64,000 nt of DNA, taken from the NCBI GenBank assembly GCA_003013855.2, contig PVNU02004155.1, positions 1,178,001-1,242,000 of the forward strand. The letters run 5' to 3'. Below are positions 11,640 through 21,409 of the stretch, in pieces. Position 1 is the first letter of the stretch, and each line of letters begins with the position of its first letter. The notes under the pieces were generated by a model. That model made no database searches, was not told the DNA's origin, and saw only the letters and a program-made list of their open reading frames with translations. A program made the position numbers and the translations under genes. This DNA is from Liriodendron chinense. Lineage: Eukaryota > Streptophyta > Magnoliopsida > Magnoliales > Magnoliaceae.

Positions 11640-12550
11640 ATATCGCAATAGTGACAGCAGTGGCCATTACCGCCACCGTTACTGTTATGGAATACCTTTG
11701 GTCTCAATCCTTGCTTTCATTACAGCATGGTTCATTCGTTTGTTAATATGTGTGGGACTTTAATAACTGGTGAAATCTATACAGGTTGAGGAGAGGGATT
11801 CCTCTGATTGTCCTTGGGAACTTGAGATTGGACATAATGACCACAGTCCAAAGGAGAGTTGTGGGCAATGGATCTCAATGCCTTGTTTGACCATGACCAC
11901 ATGACAGGTTTTATGACAAACCTGCTGTTATTCTTGATATGGTCTTCCTATGTGAGAGGGCTGATGATGAGTCAGGATGGAAAGTCTCCACCATCATGCT
12001 CAATGACGAGTTGGTGCCTTTACATTACCTCACACAGGAGTGTGAGCATTCATGTCTAAGGGATCACTTCAAGTCTCTAGGTCAGGAGGCGATAATGGCT
12101 TAATTAGATCGACTTGTGTGTGTACTAGCTTTGGCTAATCCTTACCTGAGGACATTTAGGGAGTTCAAGGTCTTGATGTAACATGCTTTGGCTCCCTTTA
12201 CACGATTACATTGGTTACCGATATGTGGGTGTGGCTAGGTGCATGCATCAACGTCCAATTGAAGCTCACATAATCCTACAAGGGATTCGCTTGGTTACTC
12301 AAGATATGATGAGTGGACTGATCTTGTGGTTTGCACCATTTATCAAGTGTTTTTCTAGCTGGCTAGCATAATCAAAATGTTTTCTAATGGTTAGCCAATA
12401 GCTTTCAACCATCGGTTTTCAATTTGATCCATCCCTTGGACTTTCATGGGATATTTGGCCAAGGATGGTGGCCGAAGTGAGTGAAAGGATATAGTCAATT
12501 TGGGTATGCGGATAGGTACGACTATAGACTTTAGATGTAGTTGGCCATAC
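11640..12550. other. intronic DNA, no gene recognised
   Basis: Between about 11790 and 12370 there are short stretches of plausible coding composition in several + strand frames, broken by stops, with no domain I can name. This could be a very old transposon fragment. No splice-compatible exon of the host gene was seen here. Confidence 0.35.
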
Positions 12551-12554
12551 CAAT

Positions 12555-12892
12555 GCTCTCCCATGCACTGGGCACCGGTTTGAGGACTCATCACACGTGA
12601 TGTGAGCCCAAAATCTGAGTTGTCCACATGATGCAGCACCTCAAAAAAACCCTAGGTCCTAGCTTTCAACCTGATCCAGAACTTTGGTGGGCCATGGAAA
12701 ATGGAAACAATTTCCTAATCTCTCTCTGCTACGGCCCATCAAAGTTCTGGATCAGGTTGAAAGCTAGGCCTTGGGGTTTTTTTGAGGTGTTGCATCACAT
12801 GCACGGCTCAGATTTTGGGCTCACATCACATGTGATGAGTCCTCAAAAAGGTGCTCCCAAGTTCCCATGAGCACTGGTGCGCAGGAGAGCAA

Positions 12893-12893
<1 letters not shown>
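12555..12893. mobile_element. foldback element F1 (long inverted repeats) abutting a (TA)n(GA)n microsatellite
   Basis: The two arms, about 12555-12690 and 12742-12893, are imperfect reverse complements over roughly 140 bp. Both contain GACTCATCACAYGTGATGTGAGCCC, a run CCTCAAAAAAACCC, and CTTTCAACCTGATCCAGAAC. The loop is about 50 bp and there is no coding capacity. The right end runs directly into a long (TA)n(GA)n tract. A second copy at 56599-56852 has the same tract at its outer edge, so the microsatellite appears tied to the end of the element. Confidence 0.8.

Positions 12894-12984
<91 letters not shown>
12894..12984. repeat. (TA)n(GA)n compound microsatellite
   Basis: About 59 bp of alternating TA followed by about 32 bp of GA. 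It forms the exact boundary between foldback elements F1 and F2. Tyr-Ile and Arg-Glu open frames across it are artefacts. Confidence 0.95.
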
Positions 12985-12989
<5 letters not shown>

Positions 12990-13362
12990 CTCTCAAGTCC
13001 AACCGGTTGGATCACAGTTTGCAGTCCACCTAGTGGATTACTCCCCATCTGTTAAGCTCTTGTGACATCCAATCCTCCTAATAGGTTGGCCCCACCATGA
13101 GGAACAATTCATACAAAAATCAACTTCATCCACTAACCCAATGTACCACACTAAAATTTTGCTATTGATCAATGGCTATATACTATTTTCTATATTGTAG
13201 CTGACATAATGATTGGATAAGGCTGATTTTTGCATTAGAAGATCATCATGGTGGGGCCAACCTACTAGGAGGATTGGATGTCACAAGCACTTAAGAGGTT
13301 TAGAGAAATCAACTGGGTGGACTGCAAAATGTGATCCAACCGGTTGGACTTGAGAGTGACTC

Positions 13363-13363
<1 letters not shown>
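12985..13363. mobile_element. foldback element F2 flanked on both sides by (TA)n(GA)n tracts
   Basis: The left end CACTCTCAAGTCCAACCGGT (from 12988) is repeated in reverse at 13332-13360. Inner arms containing GACATCCAATCCTCCTA and GGTTGGCCCCACCATGA are likewise mirrored. The element is about 375 bp with a palindromic layout and no coding capacity. A diverged copy lies at 33616-33974. Having a microsatellite at each end is reminiscent of Micron-type elements of rice, which insert into (TA)n tracts. Confidence 0.8.

Positions 13364-13364
<1 letters not shown>

Positions 13365-13453
<89 letters not shown>
13365..13453. repeat. second (TA)n(GA)n compound microsatellite
   Basis: About 41 bp of TA followed by about 48 bp of GA, immediately right of element F2. 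It has the same TA-then-GA order and orientation as the tract on the left of F2. Confidence 0.95.
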
Positions 13454-13458
<5 letters not shown>

Positions 13459-14470
13459 ACACCTCCAAGCTGATGATCGTGTTCACACGCCTTTAGTCCT
13501 CAGGAAAAGGTGGGTAAGCAATGTATGGCATGGCCGTTATGATACTTGGGCTCTCTCTATTTGTTATCAAGAAAACACTTAACATAAGAAAGAACGAGCG
13601 AGTGTCCTGTGGGAGCACCATAACATAAATGCACACACTGACACATAAAAGGTAGTGATAAATCACATGAGTGCCAAACTATAAAACAAACATTATGCAT
13701 CCTAATCACATGAAGGATTAATGTTACAACACTGTTCTATGGGGACATGTCCCATGGGGTCATATGATATCTCCAACAGGACATGTGCCGGATTCAACAC
13801 ATCAACACTGTTCTATGGGCATGCTCTCTCTCTAATATCTTGAATTCGCAACAATTTTATTTTGTAGTGTTTTACACATGCATTGCATCTCTCATACTGG
13901 AAACCTCTAGTGATAAGGTGTTTCCTGTCTCTGGTTTGTACTTTATCAACTGTGACCTGGCAGCTTCAGCAAATGTCATTCTGATGACCCCATTCTCATC
14001 TCTTAGAACACTCCCTACCTGAAAATAACAGGTCTCCCATTGATGATTAATCAATGCTTCCTCCGTTACATTTCCTCGTTCTCTTTCTAGCTAATAGAAT
14101 TTCCTTTATTACAAAAAAGAAAAAAAGAAAAACGCTTGATTAAGTAGTACTTTAACAGCTAAAAAATGTTGAAGTGCTTGAAATTCTCAACTGGTATTCT
14201 TAAACTCAGAAGTATACGTATGATCTGGATTTTTAGATTTGGAAAACCCTATCTTGTAAGTGGTCAATTTCTCAGCCGACTCTTCTTTGAGCCCTCAGCA
14301 AGTCCAAGTTGAGTTTTGAGTTTGCATGAGATTATAATTAAAGAATGATGGGCTTAGTTTTTCTTTCATATTGTTATTCTTGTGAGTTTTGCAGCTCTCC
14401 AGTTTTGAACTGACCAGTGGCTATAATCTTCATGTCAGTTACTGACGTGTGTCATTTCCAACATTTTCAG
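13454..14470. other. intronic DNA, no gene
   Basis: Ordinary AT-rich DNA. A 60-codon open frame on the - strand at 13872-14054 has a short stretch (VLRDENGVI) resembling the RNase H-like domain of plant LINEs, but it is too short to assign. The final bases form a pyrimidine tract and CAG acceptor for the next exon. Confidence 0.45.
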
Positions 14471-14553
14471 CGATAGGAGGTGAAACAGGAAAGCTGCTGG
14501 AGCAAAATGCCCAGGTGTTCAGTCAAATATCTGCGAATCTTGCAGATTTGAAG
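14471..14553 (+). CDS. internal exon of the conserved small-protein gene
   Basis: The acceptor is TTTTCAG and the donor GTAACA. With the leftover base of the exon at 3736 the reading is AIGGETGKLLEQNAQVFSQI followed by SANLADLK, ending in phase 0. The sequence is strongly predicted to be helical (QNAQVFSQISANLADLK), continuing into the next exon. Composition and codon usage differ clearly from the surrounding repeats. The matching phases on both sides support a real exon despite the 10.6-kb upstream intron. Confidence 0.85.
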
Positions 14554-14734
14554 GTAACAGCAGCTGATAATATCAGTTTCCTTCATCTGTTGCTGGATAA
14601 TAGAAATTGATTTATCCCGTCAAGCATTTAAACTCCAAATATGTGATAAATTAGGCGCAGTTAGCTGTCATTCATCTCTAATTCAAAATTTAGAATTTTA
14701 CATAGAATGGTGTATCAGTAGGACATTGTTAATT

Positions 14735-15339
14735 GAGAAATGTTCTGGTGCTCTCAGAGCACTATAAGTTACAGTGTTCCCTGTTGCATTGGGTCATTTG
14801 GACAGTTCAATCGATCGATATGGACTGTACATCAAGTCCGGAATACATTTCATGGGCGATAAGTGAAAATTAGATTGATCGGATGTGCATCCTTTTTTTG
14901 TTCTTCTTTTTCATAGCCATCCCTTGTCAATGCCACGGATGGGATGGTTTTAGGATCGCCTAACAATAGTGATCCATTACAATCTTAAGCAATCCATGAC
15001 AGGTCCTAACAAATACATGGATCAGATTGTCGATCGGGCCTATTTTTGTGTAAACGATATTGACCATCAGTATTGATCAGATGGTTAAGATTGTGGTGTT
15101 GATGTGATGTCTGCAAGTTGGCCCATGAAATGAGCATTGAACCTAATGGACAGTCTAGAACATTGGATTGGTGACTTAGGTGTCCCAATGTAACCAGGAG
15201 GCATGTCTGCATGTTGGCCCATGAAATGAGCATTGAACCTAATGGACAGTCTAGAACATTGGATTGGTGACTTAGGTGTCCCAATGTAACCAGGAGGCAC
15301 TACAACTTAGAGTGCTCTGAATGCAATGGAGCATTTCTC
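14735..15339. mobile_element. Mutator-like MITE with an internal 96-bp duplication
   Basis: The left end GAGAAATGTTCTGGTGCTCT then CAGAGCACTATAAGTTA is mirrored at the right end (about 15303-15339, AACTTAGAGTGCTCTGAATG then CAATGGAGCATTTCTC). Flanking nonamers TTGTTAATT (14726-14734) and TCGTGAATT (15340-15348) agree at 7 of 9 positions, suggesting a 9-bp target duplication as in Mutator-like elements. A 96-bp segment (15107-15202) is repeated almost exactly at 15203-15298. A diverged relative occurs at 47501-47970 without that duplication. No coding capacity. Confidence 0.7.
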
Positions 15340-15938
15340 TCGTGAATTGTCTCGGGTTTTTTGTTTTTGGTAATGGGCCTGGAAACTTTTGACATATAGT
15401 ATGTTGTAACAATCTGATTCAGATAGCTCAGATATTAATCCACATAAATTCGTTTGACAAAATAAAATAGAGATCTTGAAACTAAGTTGATTTATAAAAG
15501 GTCTGAATATTTATGTACAACTGATGACAAAACAGCCGTGTTTAGTACTCCCCTAAAAATGAGTTCATTTCATTTTAGTTAACAGTAATTATTACTAGAA
15601 ATCATTGTGGATTAGAGGTCGAGATATATTTTTAGGCATCTACCAAACAGGGCCAAAGTTTCATCACAGATGTCTTCTTCTTTTTTCGTCACTCATGGCT
15701 GATAGCTCATACTTGGCCACTAAACGATTGAAAACTATTATACATAACTTTTTATTTTTTTATAGCGTTTTGGAATTTTGAGTGTGCAATCACATGTCTT
15801 TTAACATCTCTTGAAGTTCTACTAAAGAAATTCCACCATTTCCTAATGTTTCCCCCCATTGTTTCTCTCAGACTGCAATTCATTGCACGATACATTCGAT
15901 AGTTCCCAGATATTTCCATATCCCAATGATGCAATACA

Positions 15939-16037
15939 TAGTGAGCTACTAGTGTAGTGTGTGTGAGTAATCCGGGGTTCAATCCCTGGTAGTGTTACCT
16001 TTCAGGAAAAAAAGAAAGAAAGAAAAAACGTAGTGAG
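15939..16037 (+). mobile_element. possible short or truncated SINE
   Basis: A box-B-like segment GGGGTTCAATCCCTGG is followed by a short spacer and an A-rich tail (AAAAAAAGAAAGAAAGAAAA). Flanking TAGTGAG occurs at both ends (15939 and 16031). A clear box A is not seen, so this could be a 5'-truncated tRNA-derived SINE. Confidence 0.35.
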
Positions 16038-16404
16038 ACACCGATACTCCGTACCTTTGACAATAAACAACTTCCCCTAAGATGCCAAGCTCAAAATTCA
16101 CCCAGAATGTAATGTTCCAAGCAAGTTTCTCCCATTGATCATAGTACAGTCCTTAACCGAAGAAGACTTCCATCTCATCACCTTATAAAAACTTGGGTAT
16201 AAATGTGCCTACAAAGAGCTATTTGCTTCTTACCGTAGTGAATAGTTTAGTTCATTCCATCCCCCATTTGTTTTTTTCTTTATCTTTTCACAATTATATT
16301 ATATTTCAATCACCTTTCTTCAAACTGCACGCCCAAACACAATATGTTGTTATATTGAGCATTTTTGCTTGCAGACAACATATGCTAATGTTTTTTTGTT
16401 GCAG

Positions 16405-16466
16405 ATACAGGAGAACATCAATCTCCTCTGCCAGACTCGGGACAATATCCTCACAATCATGAACGA
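16405..16466 (+). CDS. internal exon of the conserved small-protein gene
   Basis: The acceptor is TTGTTGCAG and the donor GTATGT. It reads IQENINLLCQTRDNILTIMN plus two bases that the next exon completes to Asp. It continues the helical region begun in the exon at 14471. Acceptor, donor and both phases agree with the neighbours. Confidence 0.85.
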
Positions 16467-16849
16467 GTATGTCACACACCCATGCTTGAACTGATGGAAT
16501 CATATAATTTCTACAGCTACTTTTTTTTTTACAGTCTTCAAAAATAAGTTTAAAAAAAAAATGAATGATGTTTTCTAGCATTCATAATGAAGAAGTAGCC
16601 CTCAAATTGAAGTTGCATTCCTCATTATGAATGCTAATGAAGGAAATCATAATGCAATTCGATTGGGCATCCAAACACACCCCGATTTTTGTGAGAAATC
16701 CTAATGAAAATTGCATTAGGGGGCAGGGACACTGTCGTCATAAAAAGAAGAAAAAAAATGCATGAAGGCAGATTGAAAGTGATTCATGGAAAACATGCCA
16801 ATGGTGCTCCACATCCGCAAGATCCATGCCGTTGATCAGGTGGGGTCAC

Positions 16850-17000
16850 TGAGGACATGCCCTGGCACAAAAATCAGGCTGGTCCACTCCCCAGGTGGAC
16901 CAAACATGCCTGGCCCAAAACTCAGGCTGGTCCGCTCACCTGGTGGGACTGGTCATGCCCTGGCCCAAAACACAGGCTGGTTTGCTCACCAGGTGGAGCC
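16850..17000. repeat. three intronic tandem repeats of 47-50 bp
   Basis: A GC-rich unit containing CAGGCTGGTCCRCTC, a CCAGGTGG-like segment and CATGCCCTGGCCCAAAA is repeated about three times. The spurious open frames in all three + strand frames here arise from it. Confidence 0.75.
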
Positions 17001-17637
17001 ACACAATGGAAAATATTGACAAAATGGAACTTAACAGCGTCTATGTTCTAATCTACACGTGTATGTACATGTTGCTCTCCTGATAAGTGGACCAGACTGA
17101 TTTTAGGCCGGGGAGGTGTTCATGGAGGGGCCCACCTGATAAATGGCCTGGATCTGGCACAGGTTCCTCACACTGGCATGTGCAAGGAATCTCCCCTTCA
17201 ATCTGCTCTCATGCGAGTCTCCTTGGCATTTTTTTATGTTTAATATGTTTTGGACTTGGGTTGGTATTTTGTATGAGTGGGTGGGCCATCATTAGTGATC
17301 CAGATTATTCATCTGGCAGACACCATTGTGAATGGGTGCTGGACCTTAAAGATCACTTCCATCAATTGAGCCTTTCTCCCATTGCATACATGGATTGTCT
17401 GGTGATCCAAGGTGGGCTGGGACTCACCAGATGGAAGATCTGAATCACAGCAAGGTGACCCCCACCAATGCAGATGCTGATTGAAATATGGACCGTAAAT
17501 TTCCAGATCAATGATCATAAATTTCCTCTTTACAACATATGGACCGACGAGCACTGTGGGGTTTTTGCATCAAAATAACCATCTCTAGCATTGACCCTCA
17601 TGCCCATGTCTAATTTACATGGACACACCCATTGCAG

Positions 17638-17770
17638 CTTGAAGGACACAAGCGGGGTAATGAAGCAGATGCCACCACTTCCAGTGAAGGTGAACGAAGA
17701 GCTAGCCAACTCCATCCTCCCCAGGACAACCTTGCCTACGAATCATGACCCTGCAAACCGCTGCATGTGA
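17638..17770 (+). CDS. terminal exon of the conserved small-protein gene
   Basis: The acceptor is ATTGCAG. With two bases from the previous exon it reads DLKDTSGVMKQ, then MPPLPVKVNEELANSILPR, then a short tail ending at TGA 17768-17770. The proline-flanked motif is the most distinctive part of the protein; I associate it with a small conserved plant protein family but know no function for it. The five exons together give 456 coding bases, a multiple of three, and a continuous frame of 151 residues. The protein probably has a basic N-terminal part, a disordered Pro/Ser linker and a helical C-terminal domain. Confidence 0.85.
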
Positions 17771-18259
17771 GGTGGCCATCTCTCCATTTTGGCAACCCCC
17801 ACACATGGAATCTAAGCCATCGATCGAATTAACCAGGTCCATTTCTTGAGTAAAATATAGTCTAATTACCATTCCTCTCCTTCTTTCATTAATTTTATCA
17901 TTCTAAAAAGAGCTCTTTGCTTCCTAATTGATTACAAAAAATACCTTTTTGTGACCTTTTTTTTGTGAAAATATAGAGCTATTTGAAGGTATTTACGTAG
18001 GGTGAAGTTTCTACTGGTTTTGGCAAGCTTGATGAAAGAAAAGTACCTCTCTTTTTTTTTCTATTTTTTTTCTTTTTTGTTGTCGTCGTTGTTGTTGTTG
18101 AGTAGGACTTGCTTCTTTGAATGGAGTACATATGATAGTTTTGTACCAAAAAACCTCCCACCGTCTATTGATAGTGGTTGGGGATCTTTTCCTAGTTATT
18201 GTTTCCATTCCACTGGCCTTTGAGAAAGTGTGGGAAATGTGCATCGGTATACCTGCGCG

Positions 18260-18480
18260 CAGTGTGTTCCAAATATCGGCGATATTATCAATATCTCTAA
18301 GTTAGTGATACTGAAATTGCTGGAAGTTTAAAAATGTTCAAATATCGCTAATATTTTCAAGAATATTGGCAATATTTAGTGATGTTATCGATATCAGCGA
18401 TGTTTTGAGAAGAATACCTTATAAAAGCTCCCTGGTATCGGCAATACCATCAATGATATCCTGGCTACCAAGGAAAGGTA
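18260..18480. mobile_element. TATCG-rich repeat, left end of a hAT-like element
   Basis: It begins CAGTGTGTTCCAAATATCGG and continues with dense GATATTATC, ATCAGCGATG and TATCGGCAATA words, like the elements at 28305-29168 and 44948-45737. The right end could not be placed. It lies about 0.5 kb downstream of the host gene. Confidence 0.5.
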
Positions 18481-18903
18481 TGTAAATATTGAAATGGACG
18501 AAAAATTGGGAAAATTTCCAAAAACCAAAAAAAATCCCCCTTTCTGTATTTAATTTTTTTTTTTTTTTTTTGGTTCCTAACAGGACTTTCGTCGCCTGTG
18601 AGTTTTGGCCCGTTTTTATTTCAAGTCGAGATTTCCTTGCATGATTAACATGGATTGCTATAGAAATTCATTATGCATGATTCTCATGCATTAACATAGA
18701 TTTGTCACAAAAAAATTAATATTTAAGTGAAAAATGGAGGAATTGGTGAAATCCTAATTTTTCTGTATTTTTCACTATCAATTAATGTGTTGGGATTGGT
18801 TGGCTACAAATTTATATATTTATTTTATACTTATTTTTTCAACAACTCATGGTTAAGCCTTTATAGTTGTTTTTTGCAATATATTGGTTCATACATGTCT
18901 TTT

Positions 18904-19118
18904 GGGCCCGTTTGGATACCACCAAATAAGTTACTTTTTCTACTTACACCAGTAAATAAGTAACTTATTTGAGATAAGTAAGTTTGGTTAATAATCACTT
19001 ATAAGTTACTTTTTATTATTATTTAAAGTTACTTAATCACTTCAATTTAATAAGTAGAAATCAAGATAAGCTACTTAAGGCATAAGTAGCTTATGTAACT
19101 TACAATCCAAACGCCCCC
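18904..19118. mobile_element. short copy of the GGGCCTGTTTGGAT MITE
   Basis: A 215-bp element from GGGCCCGTTTGGATACCACC to CAATCCAAACGCCCCC. It shares ends and subterminal words with the 1.5-kb copy at 4615-6108 but lacks the (CT)n run and 34-bp array, having only AAGTTACTT-type sequence inside. Flanks are TTT and TTA, so a TTA-like 3-bp target duplication is possible. Confidence 0.75.
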
Positions 19119-21171
19119 TTAACAACATCTCTCGAACTTTCACTGAAAGATTTCACCTTTTCTCGTAAGGTTTCCCTTGATATTTTTCCATGCTTCTGCG
19201 ATGCTAATGTATGTTTACGGGTATCTTTGGTCATTGATGCAAATAACTATCCTGATACTTTCAACACTGCCTGCGTGTAAATCGGTGGATTGGAGAAGAC
19301 GTCTGTTTGGTACACCATCTCATGTTTGTTAATTGGTACATGCATTATTTTGTATGGACTTGCTTGTGGGGCCTATCATGGGGGGGGTGTGTGTCTGTGG
19401 CATCCAACCCATCCGGCAGGATCACCCTATCATGAGAATGTGATCCCCTCGAAAATCAGGATGATCCAGTCATGAGGAGGGCCATTTTCACATGCCCACC
19501 TGATGATTAGATCAGCCTGATTTTTGGGTCGTCTCATTTTCATGGCGGGGTCGCCCTGGTGGAAGGTTTGGATGCCAAGCACACCCCACAGTGGGCCCCA
19601 CAAGCAGGCGGTTGTAGAGGAAGCAGCCTGGTGCACGATCTTTTTCTCAGATGATGTTTGTACCTTGTTTCAAGAACAAGATGTTTTTGGTGGGGGAGAC
19701 GAGACAATGGCTGTTGTGAGGCACTGCTTTTTCATGCTTCCTGTCGTGTACCGTGCATGTGGCATATGTATAATGATCTGATTCTGAACCAGTCATTCTG
19801 TGGGCTCTGCCATTACTTGGCCAGTAATAAAAATTGCTTTGTAGGACTATCTTAACCATCTGGAAAATGGACCTTTCGAACTGAACATGGGCTGTTGGTG
19901 GCTGTCTTTCCATGTCCATTTGCACACCACGAACGGCCCAAAATCTCCGGCCAGTCTCTGCATTCAAACGGCTCCAATCTTATCGAACCTGACTTGTATA
20001 CAGGATGTCTGGTCAATGTAACAGATGGCTCCCGGCATGAACGTGACATGGAGAGAAATTAAGATCAGGACACTCATCAAGCTGGCCACACATGCAATTT
20101 GAACTGTGGTGGATCATATGGCCCACGCATGAAAACTCGGCATTTCTGGCGACATATAGAGGCGTGCTGGTGCATGTAGCATCGTTGGGCCATGAGTTTT
20201 CATCTCTGGGCCACCAAACCATGGGGCCCACTTCTTGAAACTCAAGGTTCAAGATGCTCTCCTCAAGGCCTAATTTCTCATTAAACAATAAACCTATTGA
20301 TTGGGGCAAATATGTGTGCCAAGATTTGGTGATTGAGAATATTGATCCGGTGGGCCCCGATAGATGGACAGACGGGTCGAAAAGTATCTTTGGTGGGCCC
20401 CACTCGTAGAGATTACCAGATGAGAACTTGAAGACGGCATGGGCGGTCTAAACTGGAGGAAGAATTACATCGTGGGTCCTTAGTTCAATGATCTAGACCA
20501 TTGTTCCGACGGGCCTGGCTGTGGATGGACCATGCCACATTGTCACAATTCAAACCATTTCAACTTGTGACCTGCAAATGGACGGTCAAGCAAAGCAATA
20601 CAACGAGAGAAGATCATATGGCTGGTATTTTCAATAAGGGTTTAGGACATGATCCATCAACAGTATGCTGACCAGATCAACAATCTTCAGGTCTTGAACT
20701 AAGGCTCCTTGGATCTGGCAGAATCACATAAACATTCCACAACTCAAACCATCCAATCTAGGGCACATATTCAGATTGGCCACATCATCAAGATGAATTG
20801 ATTGAGAAATCCTAACCTTTCAATAATGGACGTTTGTTGGATGTAGCTGTACATTTAGTGGCCCACCAATTCCACGGCGGTTAATTTGAGTCGCGGTTGC
20901 ATAATTCAATGAGTTTTAATTCGATTCGAGGTCGCATAATTCAATTAGTTTTGTTATTCAATTTCTAATTGACTTTTGGATACACAGCACAAGAATGAGG
21001 GGTAAACCTTTTAAGAAATAGAAGTTTTTCTTTATGTGCATACAAAGCAAAATCGTAGACCTCTTAACTATTTAAATGGTCAAGGAGGGGGGAAAAAAAG
21101 AAAAAAGAAAAAAGAAAAAAAAGAAAGGTTGTCAATGGATTTCCATTTCCCCCATCCAAGCATAGCAAATT
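19119..21171. other. intergenic, no gene recognised
   Basis: GGGCCC-containing moderate-GC DNA with short shadow open frames on both strands, none with a recognisable domain. Homopurine AAAAAAGAAAA tracts lie at 21095-21127. Confidence 0.4.
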
Positions 21172-21399
21172 ACACCCTGTTCCATAGCTCAAGTGGTAGA
21201 GTGAGTGAAGATAACCTCGTTTCAATATTGAGGTCTTGGTATTGAGTTCCGGGGGAGGGGGGGGGGCTAACATTGCAGCGTGACTAACATTGGGGGTGGG
21301 TATACTAAGGGTGGGTATACTAACCCCCCCCCCCCCCCCAACATTGCAGCGTGACTAACATTGGGGGTGGGTATACTAAGAAAAAAAAATAATAATAAA
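21172..21399 (+). mobile_element. tRNA-derived SINE with target duplication
   Basis: A box-A-like TAGCTCAAGTGGTAGAGTG (about 21184) and a box-B-like GGTCTTGGTATTGAGTTCC are correctly spaced for an RNA polymerase III promoter. The 3' part is an ACTAACATTGGGGGTGGGTA type region, internally duplicated, then AAAAAAAAATAATAATAAAA. The 10-bp direct repeat ATAGCAAATT flanks it (21162-21171 and 21400-21409). The same family occurs at 52886-53073. Confidence 0.8.
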
Positions 21400-21409
21400 A
21401 TAGCAAATT

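Noticed and set aside
12821..13055. Tyr-Ile/Arg-Glu repeat proteins on both strands
   Set aside because: Translation of the (TA)n(GA)n microsatellite.
13872..14054. Possible LINE RNase H fragment
   Set aside because: Only about 10 residues resemble the domain; too short to claim.
15939..16037. tRNA gene at the TTCAATCC motif
   Set aside because: Box A and a cloverleaf are missing; at best a SINE fragment.
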